A DNA stretch of 64,000 nucleotides, from contig JACKHF010000002.1 in assembly GCA_020639155.1 (NCBI GenBank), positions 744,001-808,000 of the forward strand, given 5' to 3'. This document shows, in pieces, positions 45,047-54,351 of the stretch (position 1 is the stretch's first letter; the number at the start of each line of letters is the position of its first letter). This stretch comes from Phycisphaeraceae bacterium. Its GTDB lineage: Bacteria; Planctomycetota; Phycisphaerae; Phycisphaerales; UBA1924. The position numbers and the translations under genes are program-made. The notes under the pieces were generated by a model. That model ran no database searches, was not told the DNA's origin, and saw only the letters and a list, made by a program, of their open reading frames with translations.

Positions 45047-46195
45047 TCACGGAAAGATCTCTGCAGCGGTTCCATCTGCAACTTCAACAGTAAACATTCT
45101 GGCGCTGAACTCCGAGTTTGGCAGCGATGCGTTGTTGTGCTCGATCCACTCGTTGAGAATACCGGTGACTGCAAACGCAGAACCAAGGCTTGGGAACAAA
45201 CCCGTGTCGATCTCTGGTGTTGGAGGGTCGCCGGTGGAGAGCTTGTAAAAACAGTCGGTCTCTCTATTCCGTCGTAATGCACCGAGTTCGCTTACCGCCC
45301 TCCTTGCATCAACAATCGCAAGTTGGGTCACAGGTCTGGCAAGCACTGTGTCGGTTGCAATGTCGCCGAGAATCCGGCGAAGATCCGCTTGGCCGGACAC
45401 CGTGTCAGGAAAGAGTTGTTTGTCATGCAGTGCCAGTCGGACGGTTGCTTCTATGTTCGCCGCATTATCCAGCCTGATCTCATCATCGTCCCATGGCTGG
45501 GTGTTCCGAAATGCGTCACTCTCGACTGGAAGCACAAGCAGAATCGTACCAAGGGCGTCGACACGCCTGCGACCGGTCGCTCCCTCAAACCGAACAACAA
45601 ACGTCTGACGATCGCGACCAAGATTGCCATCATCCTGGCCACTGAAATGTGTCTCGGGGAATAGCCAGTTACGAATGGCGCTGTTGTACCGATTGCCGTC
45701 ATACCACCCACTCATGGGCGGATTCGCAACGGGGCTGCCATTTGCATTAAACGTACCAACCTCTTGCTGTTGTATTGTGTCTTCGGACGCCATCCCAAAG
45801 ATCCACCAGCCTTGGTCAAACTCAACCGGATCGAGTTCGGAGACCGGGACGAACACATCCCGCTCCACCAGCACACTTGATGTGCCAACCTGATCAACAA
45901 GGGTCCCAACCCGCTTCATGATGATTGCCTGCACTCGATGGTCAAAGCCATATGTGAACGCAGCAACAACATCATCGCCCGGCGCTGATCGCTCCGCAAA
46001 GGCGCTGGCAACAGTCAGAGCCTGCTGCAGATTCACCTGCGAACTTGTTTCGGTGACTGATCGGTGCAACGCGCGATATGCAGGGATCGACAACGCGATC
46101 ATCAGCACAATGATCGCAAGCACAACCAGCAACTCAGCAATCGAATAGCCGTGCGCACGAACGGGTGCTCTGGATTGGTTGGCGCGCTGTGTCAT
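45047..46195 (-). CDS. GspH-like pseudopilin
   Basis: 382 residues. Its start overlaps the preceding gene's stop (ATGA). N-terminus HG|YSIAELLVVLAIIVLMIALSI has Glu5 and resembles GspH/FimT more than GspG. The C-terminal soluble region (about 350 residues) is longer than the usual 150 or so and has no recognisable motif. Confidence 0.7.
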   Translation of the reverse strand: MTQRANQSRAPVRAHGYSIAELLVVLAIIVLMIALSIPAYRALHRSVTETSSQVNLQQALTVASAFAERSAPGDDVVAAFTYGFDHRVQAIIMKRVGTLVDQVGTSSVLVERDVFVPVSELDPVEFDQGWWIFGMASEDTIQQQEVGTFNANGSPVANPPMSGWYDGNRYNSAIRNWLFPETHFSGQDDGNLGRDRQTFVVRFEGATGRRRVDALGTILLVLPVESDAFRNTQPWDDDEIRLDNAANIEATVRLALHDKQLFPDTVSGQADLRRILGDIATDTVLARPVTQLAIVDARRAVSELGALRRNRETDCFYKLSTGDPPTPEIDTGLFPSLGSAFAVTGILNEWIEHNNASLPNSEFSARMFTVEVADGTAAEIFP

Positions 46196-47055
46196 TTTGT
46201 ACCGATCTCCACAATGTTGTCGGATCGGGCTCTCTCGCGCAGACGGTTCACATCACTCACAGAACCGCCAACAGCTCCAACCAAGGTAAATGGGTCTTCA
46301 TCACCAAAGACACCGTTAGGCCCCGCACCAACAACGGCATAATCCGCACTGCGCAACTCAACCTGGGTCGATGCATCACCGACGATTTCGGGCACGTTCA
46401 GATCATCGGGGAGAAGCACAACACTGCCGTTGTTTGGTTTCCCACGCTCCCAACGGTAATACCTGAACGGCACATCATGTCGATCATGGATCTCGAACCG
46501 CCCCTCGCCCTGCGGCTCAGCGGGAACGAGTCCCTGCATCCCTCGGCTGCCATCAACAACCGGATCGAACACACGTCCACCGGAAAGTTGGAATGTGCCA
46601 TCAGCGTTCGGCTTACGAAACCCGGGCCCATCTTTCCCATCGATAGTCGCATCAAGCGGACCAAAGAGGTACAACCCGAGGGAGTAGATGCTGAATCGAG
46701 GATCAACTGTAGGAAGTACCTGCTTTGTCCGAAGGAACTGCAGATCCATGGGATCACTCAACTGGTACACATTCAACGCCGTGCCGTTCAGTGGCGGCAT
46801 TGTGTCATCCACGAGCGGAGGAAGAAAGCCGTGGTCCTGCTTGAACTGTTCGATCGCAATCTTCAGCGAACGAACAGCGTGCCGATCTGCTGACTGACTC
46901 ACGCGATTGTTCGCAGCACGAATTCCTGCAACGAGCAGTCCGACAATGACCGCGAGAATCCACAGTGACATCAGAAGTTCCATCAGTGTGATGCCACGGC
47001 GCGATGCTTCACGCTGACAAAGGGAACACGGATGTTTGCAATGCTGTGGTATCAT
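46192..47055 (-). CDS. GspG-like pseudopilin
   Basis: 287 residues from the ATG at 47055, with AGGAAAGG upstream; the frame is open further but the earlier part reads poorly. N-terminus RRG|ITLMELLMSLWILAVIVGLL has Glu5 and the pilin helix. After it, IAIEQFKQDHGFLPP resembles the GspG motif in which the helix leads into a Gly-Pro turn. It could be the major pseudopilin, but is twice the usual length. Confidence 0.7.
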   Translation of the reverse strand: MIPQHCKHPCSLCQREASRRGITLMELLMSLWILAVIVGLLVAGIRAANNRVSQSADRHAVRSLKIAIEQFKQDHGFLPPLVDDTMPPLNGTALNVYQLSDPMDLQFLRTKQVLPTVDPRFSIYSLGLYLFGPLDATIDGKDGPGFRKPNADGTFQLSGGRVFDPVVDGSRGMQGLVPAEPQGEGRFEIHDRHDVPFRYYRWERGKPNNGSVVLLPDDLNVPEIVGDASTQVELRSADYAVVGAGPNGVFGDEDPFTLVGAVGGSVSDVNRLRERARSDNIVEIGTK

Positions 47056-47093
47056 GTCATCACCTTTCCTGTGTGGAACGTGACCGATGCTGA

Positions 47094-48377
47094 TTACACA
47101 CCACCTTCGTTCAGGCTCTTGATCATCGCGACCATGGGCAGGAACATCGCTACAACGATGGTGCCGACCATACCGCCGATACACACGACCATCATGGGCT
47201 CAATGAGCGACGTCATTGCCTTGATCTTCACGTCGACTTCTTCGTCGTAGTTGTCCGCAATCTTCATGAGCATCGTGTCCATCTCACCGGTTTCTTCGCC
47301 AACCTCGATCATGTTCACGACGAGAGCATCGCACGTCTTGGAATCACGCAGCGGCGGAGCGAACGGCTCACCTTCACGAATGGAATCATGCACACGCTGC
47401 AGCGCACGCTCATACATCCAGTTGCCACTGGTTTCCTTTGTAATCGTGACAGCTTCAAGAATGGGGACACCAGCGTGGATCAAGGTGCCGAGCGTTCGCG
47501 TAAACCTCGCAACCGAAGTCATCTTGATCAATGGACCAAACAGCGGCGTGTAGAACAATACAAAGTCCGTTGTTGCCTTGCCCGGTCGCGTCTTGCGGAT
47601 CAGCTTCCACATAACCATAATAACGATCGGGGTTGCGATCACAATAATCGCACCAGGGAACTTCTGCCCTGGCAATGTACCCGCCATCCAACTACTGAAG
47701 TTCACCAGCCAGATGGTCAGCGCAGGCAGTGGAACGCCGAAGTCCTCAAAGATTTCCTTGAACTTCGGAATGATCACAAGCATGATGAATGTCACGATGA
47801 CGATCGCAACAACAACGACAACCACTGGATACACCATGGCGCCACGAATACGACGACGCAGCTTCTGTGCTTTTTCCATGAACTGCGCCAAACGTTGCAG
47901 AATTACATCAAGCACACCGCCGATCTCGCCAGCCGCAACCATCTTTGTGTAGAGTTTGTCAAACACGCGAGAGTGCCGCGCCATTGCCTCGGACAGCGAG
48001 GTGCCGCCTTCGACGTCGTCGCAGACATCCCCAAGCACATTCTTCATCTTGCCTGGTTTCTGCTGATCCTCAAGAATCTGCAGCGACCGCAGCAACGGCA
48101 ATCCGGCGTCCTGCAGCGTAGAAAGCTGACGAGTGAACATCGTAAGCTGCTTCTTGTTCACACCGCCAAGTGAGATGCCGCCGCCCTTACGTTTTTTCTT
48201 CTTGACTGCACCAGTGTCTGCAATAGCGGACTGCTTTACCTTCTGCTCACGGAGTTCCGTCGGAAAGAACCCCTTGGCTTTCACCCGCACCGCTGCTTCC
48301 TCACTGGAAGCAGCTTCAACGGTTCCCTTCTGAAGCTTCCCAGCAGCGTCTCTTGCCTGATACGCAAAGGTTGGCAT
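47094..48377 (-). CDS. gspF: GspF/PilC inner-membrane platform protein
   Basis: 427 residues. The platform that connects the cytoplasmic ATPase to the pseudopilus. The N-terminus FAYQARDAAGKLQKGTVEAAS and the two GspF domains are typical: FTRQLSTLQDAGLPLLRSLQIL in the first and FTRTLGTLIHAGVPILEAVTI in the second. Three hydrophobic segments are seen, including VVVVVVAIVIVTFIMLVIIP and the C-terminal GGMVGTIVVAMFLPMVAMI. A Lys/Arg-rich insert follows residue 55. It is 39 bases from the GspG-like gene. Confidence 0.92.
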   Translation of the reverse strand: MPTFAYQARDAAGKLQKGTVEAASSEEAAVRVKAKGFFPTELREQKVKQSAIADTGAVKKKKRKGGGISLGGVNKKQLTMFTRQLSTLQDAGLPLLRSLQILEDQQKPGKMKNVLGDVCDDVEGGTSLSEAMARHSRVFDKLYTKMVAAGEIGGVLDVILQRLAQFMEKAQKLRRRIRGAMVYPVVVVVVAIVIVTFIMLVIIPKFKEIFEDFGVPLPALTIWLVNFSSWMAGTLPGQKFPGAIIVIATPIVIMVMWKLIRKTRPGKATTDFVLFYTPLFGPLIKMTSVARFTRTLGTLIHAGVPILEAVTITKETSGNWMYERALQRVHDSIREGEPFAPPLRDSKTCDALVVNMIEVGEETGEMDTMLMKIADNYDEEVDVKIKAMTSLIEPMMVVCIGGMVGTIVVAMFLPMVAMIKSLNEGGV

Positions 48378-48502
48378 GTGAAACTACTCCTCTATGTATA
48401 TTCCGCCACACCGTCCGCCACGACGGCACTTGCTCTAATCTCAACGTGTCTCTCGGCTTCCTACAGCCAGATCATCCATCATCTCGCACAACAAACTCGA
48501 CA

Positions 48503-50233
48503 CTATTCCTCGATAATTGTCTCGCGGACAACCTCATCAATTGTCGTGATCCCGTCATATATTGCCATAAGACCCGACTCGCGAAGCGTGCGCATTCCCT
48601 TGGCTTTGGCATGCTCGCGAACGATGGTGAGACTCACCTCTTTCATCACCATCTCGCGAATTTCATCGTCCATCACAAGGATCTCAAAGATCGCGTGACG
48701 TCCCTTGTACCCAGACTTGTGACATTCTGAGCAGCCGCGCCCACGGAAGAACACCTGCCCCTTGACATCATCGGGACGAAGTCCAAGTTCCATCAACTCT
48801 TCTTCGCGGGGTGTGTACTGCTCCTTGCACTTCTGGCAGATACGGCGCACAAGCCGTTGCGCAACAATGCCCTCAATGGTCGCGGTCAGGAGGAAGGTCT
48901 CCATACCAAGATCGATCAGTCGAACGATCGAACTTGGCGCATCGTTTGTGTGGAGGGTTGATAGCACAAGGTGACCAGTCAGCGACGCCTGCACAGCAAT
49001 CTGCGCAGTCTCAAGGTCGCGAATTTCACCGACGAGAATCACATCAGGATCCTGACGCAGGAAGCTTCGTAGAGCGCGAGCGAACGTCAGCCCAACTTCC
49101 TCATTGACCTGCACCTGACAGAGTCCGTCGATGTCGTATTCGACCGGGTCTTCAGCGGTGAGCAGCTTTGTGCCAATATCGTTCAGCTGCGCCAATGCTG
49201 CGTACAGCGTTGTCGTTTTTCCCGAACCAGTTGGACCAGTCACGATCACAATACCGTTTGGTCGCTCGATCAACGCGAGGAATCGCTCATAGTCATCTTC
49301 TCGCAGCCCAACACGATCGAGTGCCAGCTGAACGTTCGATCTGTCAAGCACACGAAGCACACACGATTCACCATACAGTGTCGGAAGCACAGCCACACGA
49401 AGATCAATCGGATTGCCACCAATGGACAACTCAATACGGCCGTCCTGCGGCAAGCGGTGCTCTGCGATATCCAGATTCGCCATGACCTTCACACGGCTGG
49501 TGATAGCGGGACCAAGATGCTTTGGTGGAGGCACCATTTCGTACAGCACGCCGTCGATGCGATACCGCATCTTGAACTCATTCTCGAACGGTTCAAAGTG
49601 AATATCTGATGCCCGATCGCGAATCGCCTGCATCAACACCAGATTGAGCAGCTTGACAACCTGATTGTCGCCGGCCATCTCATTGATCTGATCGAGATCA
49701 ATGGATGCCCCGCGCCCCTCGAGACCCTTAAATCGTTCAGCAGACGCAAGGTCGGACACCACATCGGTGATTGACTCTTGCTGCGCGTAATGCTCTGAGA
49801 TCAACCCATCAATCTGCTCGTTATCGGCGACAACCGCTTCAACAGTACCACCAAGAAGCAAACGCAAATCATCGACGGCCCGATAGTTATCGGGCGTTTT
49901 CATTGCGATCTTCAGACGCTTCGTCTTTGGATCAAAGCAAATAGGAACGATCTGATAGGCTCTTGCATTGTCGGCAGGCACAGCTTTGATCGCTGCTTCC
50001 TGAATATCAACCGACTTCAGATCGATGTACTCCATGCCCGCCTGCCCTGCAAGCGCGGTCTGGATGTCCTTTTCAGAACACTTACCAAGTTCGACAAGAA
50101 TTTCACCAAGTTTTTTCTTGCGAGTCTTTTGGACTGCAAGTGCTTCGTGAACATCCTCACGCGTTACCAAGCCCAGCTTTGTGAGCACTCGACCTAACTT
50201 GCGGCCTTTGAGTTCTGCGACTGCGACTGCCAT
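48503..50233 (-). CDS. pilB: GspE/PilB-type secretion ATPase with intact MshEN domain
   Basis: 576 residues. It powers extension of the pilus or pseudopilus. Residues 12-35 and 41-64 are two 24-residue copies of the c-di-GMP-binding MshEN motif, (K/R)LGxxLxxxG...LxxQ, with the canonical five-residue spacer. The ATPase domain has ASDIHFEPFENEFKMRYRIDG, Walker A GPTGSGKTTTLYA near residue 330, the Asp box ILVGEIRDLETAQIA, the His box HTNDAPSSIVRLID and a CQKC...CSEC zinc site near residue 510. It is 126 bases upstream of gspF. Confidence 0.93.
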   Translation of the reverse strand: MAVAVAELKGRKLGRVLTKLGLVTREDVHEALAVQKTRKKKLGEILVELGKCSEKDIQTALAGQAGMEYIDLKSVDIQEAAIKAVPADNARAYQIVPICFDPKTKRLKIAMKTPDNYRAVDDLRLLLGGTVEAVVADNEQIDGLISEHYAQQESITDVVSDLASAERFKGLEGRGASIDLDQINEMAGDNQVVKLLNLVLMQAIRDRASDIHFEPFENEFKMRYRIDGVLYEMVPPPKHLGPAITSRVKVMANLDIAEHRLPQDGRIELSIGGNPIDLRVAVLPTLYGESCVLRVLDRSNVQLALDRVGLREDDYERFLALIERPNGIVIVTGPTGSGKTTTLYAALAQLNDIGTKLLTAEDPVEYDIDGLCQVQVNEEVGLTFARALRSFLRQDPDVILVGEIRDLETAQIAVQASLTGHLVLSTLHTNDAPSSIVRLIDLGMETFLLTATIEGIVAQRLVRRICQKCKEQYTPREEELMELGLRPDDVKGQVFFRGRGCSECHKSGYKGRHAIFEILVMDDEIREMVMKEVSLTIVREHAKAKGMRTLRESGLMAIYDGITTIDEVVRETIIEE

Positions 50234-50482
50234 AACGCTCCTTCACTTTCGACTTCACACGGGAATCCGCTGAGCCGAATGGAGGCTGAACGTCATGCAC
50301 ATTACTCACAAGTCATCGTAACCAACGCGCATCTGTCCAGCACATCATTATTCGACCACTCTAACAGAGAAGGTTCTCCCGGCATATCCGTTAGAACCGA
50401 AACTTTTGTTGCGACTTTTGGATTATCGCATTAAACTTGGTTAATATTAATCTAATTTATTCAGACGTACTCAACTTGTGAT
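50234..50482 (-). promoter_or_regulatory. AT-rich intergenic region between pilT and pilB
   Basis: 249 bases, the most AT-rich stretch in the window (TTAATATTAA palindrome at about 50441-50450). On the minus strand a weak TTGAGT-N17-ATTAAT could be a promoter for pilB. An inverted repeat TCTAAC (50360-50365) / GTTAGA (50390-50395) flanks a GAGAA/TTCTC hairpin. No gene is seen. Confidence 0.4.
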
Positions 50483-51604
50483 TCAGGCACCTTCAGAAGC
50501 TTCAGGGTCATCAAGCTCTGGACGGCCGATTGTCTTGCCAAGTTTCCGGACTTTATCTATCAGGTCACCTGGATTTTTGCTCTTGTCAACCATCTCAGCA
50601 GCATCGATAATTCCCTTCGAATAGAGCGACCACAGATGGTCATCGAGAAGCTGCATGCCAAACTTCTTCCCGGTCTGAATCATTGAATCGATACGGAAGG
50701 TCTTATTTTCGCGGACAAGGTTACTGATAGCTGGGGTCACAAGTAAAAATTCATATGCTGCAACCATGCCGGGCTTGTCAACGCGTGTGAGGAGAGCCTG
50801 GCTCAGCACACAGATAAGAGCTGTTGACAACTGAACACGGATCTGATTCTGCTGGGTCACCGGGAAAGCGTCGACGATTCGGTCAACGGTCTTCGCAGCC
50901 CCGGTCGTATGCAGGGTACCAAACACCAAGTGGCCCGTTTCTGCAGCTCGGATAGCAGCTTCAATCGTCTCAAGGTCTCGCATTTCACCAACAAGAATAC
51001 AATCGGGGTCCTGACGAAGCACACGACGGAGAGCTTCAGCAAAGCTTGGGACGTCGGTCCCCACCTCTCGCTGGTTCACCACTGACTTCTTGTGGTAGTG
51101 GTAATACTCAATGGGGTCTTCCATCGTGACAATGTGGCGTTCGAGATAGGTGTTGATGTAGTCGATCATCGTCGCAAGCGATGTGGTCTTTCCCGAACCG
51201 GTCGGACCTGTCACAAGGAACAGACCACGAGGGCGGCGGATCAGATCCTTGCATATCTCAGGAAGACCAATCTGTTCAAAGGTCAGCAGACGGCTTGGAA
51301 TCTGACGCAGCACAATGGACAAGTCACCACGCTGGCGAAACACCGACACACGGAAACGAGCAGCGGTGCCATAGGCAAAGCCGAAGTCAGTCGTACCCTC
51401 TTCCTGAAGTTCCTGCTGATTTCGCTCGGGGGTAATTGCCTTCATCAGACCGACCATGTCATCAGATTCGAGCACCTTTGTCTGGAGGTTCTTAAGTCTG
51501 CCGTGATGGCGAATTGTCGGCTGACGCCCGACACTCAGGTGCAAGTCGCTTGCGCCGTTCTTCACAACGGTGTCGAGAAGGCGGTCAATCTGCATAGAGG
51601 ACAT
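50483..51604 (-). CDS. pilT: Twitching-motility/retraction ATPase PilT
   Basis: 373 residues. PilT drives retraction of type IV pili. It starts directly with IDRLLDTVVKNGASDLHLSVGRQP, the PilT N-terminal pattern, and has no zinc site. Walker A GPTGSGKTTSLATMIDY, the Asp box ILVGEMRDLETIEAAIRAAETG, the family His box GTLHTTGAAKTVDRIVDAFP and the C-terminal AYEFLLVTPAISNLVRENK are clear. Its presence suggests a retractable type IV pilus rather than a pure secretion system. Confidence 0.95.
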   Translation of the reverse strand: MSSMQIDRLLDTVVKNGASDLHLSVGRQPTIRHHGRLKNLQTKVLESDDMVGLMKAITPERNQQELQEEGTTDFGFAYGTAARFRVSVFRQRGDLSIVLRQIPSRLLTFEQIGLPEICKDLIRRPRGLFLVTGPTGSGKTTSLATMIDYINTYLERHIVTMEDPIEYYHYHKKSVVNQREVGTDVPSFAEALRRVLRQDPDCILVGEMRDLETIEAAIRAAETGHLVFGTLHTTGAAKTVDRIVDAFPVTQQNQIRVQLSTALICVLSQALLTRVDKPGMVAAYEFLLVTPAISNLVRENKTFRIDSMIQTGKKFGMQLLDDHLWSLYSKGIIDAAEMVDKSKNPGDLIDKVRKLGKTIGRPELDDPEASEGA

Positions 51605-51685
51605 AACTTCATGCTCCGTGCTGGTCCGGCGCCTGCCGGGGTGGGTTCCATCCAGTGACGTCGAATCGTTCCTTCATACTTCCAG

Positions 51686-53419
51686 CTAATCTGCAAGATC
51701 AGCCAACTCAACCTGTGCGTGGTGGGCAACTTCGCTCGGCGTCGTCACACCTTTCAGGACTTTCTTCTTTCCGTCCTGAACGAGCGTTGTCATTCCACCT
51801 GTAAGCGCGGCTTCGCGAAGCTCCGACACAGTGGCCTTTGTAAAGGCCAGTTCACGAATCTGCTGGTTCATCATCATCATCTCAAAGATAGCTTGGCGTC
51901 CCCTGAATCCAACACCACCACACTTTGAGCACCCAACTCCTCGTAACACCCGACCTTCGGCCTCTTCCGGAGTAATACCGGTAATGCGCAGGTATTTTGG
52001 ATCGGGATCGGGATCTATCTCCTTGCATTCCTTGCAAAGCACACGCACAAGACGCTGGGCCATAATGGCTTGAATTGCTGAAGCAACAAGGAAGGGCTTC
52101 ACACCCATATCGATCAGACGGGTGATTGCACTGGGAGCGTCATTCGTATGCAAGGTCGAAAACACAAGGTGGCCTGTCAATGCCGCCTGAATAGCAATGT
52201 CTGCAACTTCCTTGTCTCGAATTTCACCGACCAGAATAATGTTCGGTGCCTGACGAAGCATCGAACGAAGGATGGCGGTAAACGTAAATCCGATGCTCTC
52301 GTGCACCTGACACTGATTGATCCCGTCAAAGTTGTATTCGACGGGATCCTCAGCTGTGATGATCTTCTTGTCTGGACGATTCAGCACGTCGAGCGCAGAA
52401 TACAGCGTCGTTGTTTTACCAGAACCTGTCGGCCCCGTCACAAGAAAGATACCGTTCGGCCTTCTGATAATTTTGTTGAATATTGAGAGATTCTCAGACT
52501 CAAAGCCGAGACCCTCCAGACCGATCTTCACAGAATCCGGTCGCAGAATACGAAGCACAACACTCTCGCCGTGATAAATAGGGCATGCCGACACACGGAA
52601 GTCGATCGTCTGGCCGTCAACGGGCAGCTTGATGCGACCGTCCTGCGGGACACGACGCTCGGCGATGTTCATGCCAGCCATCAACTTCAGACGTGAGAGT
52701 AACGCATTCTGCATGCGTTTCGGCAGATCATCGCGATGGATACACACACCGTCGATGCGATAACGCAGGCGAACACGATCGGCCATGGGCTCAACGTGGA
52801 TGTCGGACGTTCTCATCCGGCATGCTTCCGCGATTAAACGGTTACAGAGTCGCACGATTGGTGCGTCATCGCTTGCCACGTCGATCGATTTGTCCATCGA
52901 TCGATCGACCGTTCGGTCCATCGATGCGGTCACAAGTTCGTCACCTGGCTTCGCCTCATCATCTTTGTTCCCGGAAGATGCCAGCCCACCGCCATACATC
53001 GATTCGATAATGTCACGAATACGCGAGCGTGGGGCAAGCATCGGGACAACATCTGCATTCAACCTGAATCGCAGCATGTCCATCAACTCAAGATCCATGG
53101 GGTCATGAATCACGAGCTTGAGTTTGTTACCGTTCTTTTCAAGTGGCAGGATCGTGTGCCGCTTAATGAGATCTTCCGGAACGAGTTTCTTATCAACTGA
53201 TCCAGCGTCAAACTTCGTGAGATCCATGTACTCAAGACCAAACTGCTGAGCCAGTCCCTTTGCAACCTGATCCTCATTTGCAAATCCTGCCTCAACGAGC
53301 ACATCACCAAGACGCTTGCGCGAGCCGCGCGCCATAGTGACAGCCTTCTCCGCTTGATCAGCAGTGAGTACACCCGACTCGACCAGGATGTCGCCGAGCT
53401 TTTTCTTCGATCGTGCCAT
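51686..53419 (-). CDS. Second GspE/PilB-type ATPase, MshEN first half degenerate
   Basis: 577 residues from the ATG at 53419, preceded by GGAG. The N-terminus again has two MshEN repeats (7-30 and 36-59), but the first ends in Met-Ala instead of the LxxQ form, so it may bind c-di-GMP weakly or not at all. The ATPase core has TSDIHVEPMADRVRLRYRID, Walker A GPTGSGKTTTLYSAL, ILVGEIRDKEVADIA, FSTLHTNDAPSAITRLID and a CKEC...CSKC zinc site. A linker holds four near-repeats of Asp-Arg/Lys-Ser/Thr. It is a paralogue, not a copy, of the ATPase at 48503. Confidence 0.92.
   Translation of the reverse strand: MARSKKKLGDILVESGVLTADQAEKAVTMARGSRKRLGDVLVEAGFANEDQVAKGLAQQFGLEYMDLTKFDAGSVDKKLVPEDLIKRHTILPLEKNGNKLKLVIHDPMDLELMDMLRFRLNADVVPMLAPRSRIRDIIESMYGGGLASSGNKDDEAKPGDELVTASMDRTVDRSMDKSIDVASDDAPIVRLCNRLIAEACRMRTSDIHVEPMADRVRLRYRIDGVCIHRDDLPKRMQNALLSRLKLMAGMNIAERRVPQDGRIKLPVDGQTIDFRVSACPIYHGESVVLRILRPDSVKIGLEGLGFESENLSIFNKIIRRPNGIFLVTGPTGSGKTTTLYSALDVLNRPDKKIITAEDPVEYNFDGINQCQVHESIGFTFTAILRSMLRQAPNIILVGEIRDKEVADIAIQAALTGHLVFSTLHTNDAPSAITRLIDMGVKPFLVASAIQAIMAQRLVRVLCKECKEIDPDPDPKYLRITGITPEEAEGRVLRGVGCSKCGGVGFRGRQAIFEMMMMNQQIRELAFTKATVSELREAALTGGMTTLVQDGKKKVLKGVTTPSEVAHHAQVELADLAD
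52881..52926 (-). repeat. Short coding repeat in the second ATPase
   Basis: Four near-identical 12-base units (TCGATCGAT/GTCCATCGAT-type) encode successive M/V/I-Asp-Arg/Lys-Ser/Thr tetrapeptides in the linker between the MshEN and ATPase domains. Probably a slippage-grown linker. Confidence 0.6.
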
Positions 53420-53634
53420 AGTGCTCCGATAACCAGCAAGCGAACAATCACAACGAAAACACACCCCACTGCGATAGATTCCGCAGCGAGCCAACGGGCC
53501 AAGATCGTAGACGTTCAGAACGCTGCTGTGGGACTACGATGGGCCGTCAAGGCTCCTCCACGTCGCTTTCGACATGGTCCCGACGATCTGCGGGATGTGT
53601 CTTGACGGGTTCTGAACGTGAACACGCACCTGAA

Positions 53635-54351
53635 ATGACTGATATGCGCCCAATGCCTTTGCGGTTCCTGATTACAGCGGGGCCATGCCACGAACCAATC
53701 GATCGGGTGAGATTCCTCGGGAATCGCTCGTCGGGCAAGATGGGGATAGCCATCGCTGACCATGCCTGTCGTTTGGGGTATGACGTCACACTCCTGCTTG
53801 GCCCCACCCATCTCGCACCGCTTGAGAAGAACGTTCTTCTGAAGCGGTACGAGTCGACCGCTGACCTTGATCTCCTCCTGCAAAGCTCATTGGAAGCGTG
53901 CGATGTGCTGATCATGGCTGCTGCTGTAGCAGACTATCGACCGGTCAAACACACACCTGCGCCCGCCAAGATTGAACGCTCACCAGGCACACTGCGGCTG
54001 GAACTTGAATCGACTCCGGATCTTGTTGCTGGGTGTGCAGTTCGCAAGCGACCAGATCAAACCATCGTTGCGTTCGCACTTGAATCGACTGAGGTCCTGC
54101 GCGAGCGTGCTCTGAGCAAGCTCAAACGCAAGAAAGTCGACATGATTGTGGCAAATCCACTCGAAACAATGGACAGCGACACCATTTCTGCAATCATCTT
54201 CGATCGTGCCAGTTCGGTGAATGAGCAGAGCATAAATGCTCCAGTTGAGATCACAAAGTCTGCGTTCGCTGAATGGCTTATTGAACGCATTCTCACGTAT
54301 CGCACTGCATCCTCGCCGTATCCGACTGGTGACGCAATCGAGACACAATGA
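53635..54351 (+). CDS. coaB: Standalone phosphopantothenate--cysteine ligase (CoaB)
   Basis: 238 residues from the ATG at 53635. It couples cysteine to 4'-phosphopantothenate in coenzyme A synthesis. The start RFLITAGPCHEPIDRVRFLGNRSSG is the CoaB nucleotide-binding opening, followed by VLIMAAAVADYRP and KIERSPGTLRLELESTPD. The CoaC decarboxylase half usually fused in front in bacteria is missing; upstream frame is open but unrelated. CoaC should be elsewhere. The stop overlaps the next gene (ATGA). Confidence 0.88.
   Translation: MTDMRPMPLRFLITAGPCHEPIDRVRFLGNRSSGKMGIAIADHACRLGYDVTLLLGPTHLAPLEKNVLLKRYESTADLDLLLQSSLEACDVLIMAAAVADYRPVKHTPAPAKIERSPGTLRLELESTPDLVAGCAVRKRPDQTIVAFALESTEVLRERALSKLKRKKVDMIVANPLETMDSDTISAIIFDRASSVNEQSINAPVEITKSAFAEWLIERILTYRTASSPYPTGDAIETQ

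Noticed and set aside
52881..52926. Repeated ATCGAT runs considered as DnaA or regulatory boxes
   Set aside because: They are inside a coding linker with a 12-base period and encode a tetrapeptide repeat.
53539..53634. An upstream extension of coaB
   Set aside because: The added residues are low-quality and the conserved CoaB start lies after the ATG at 53635.
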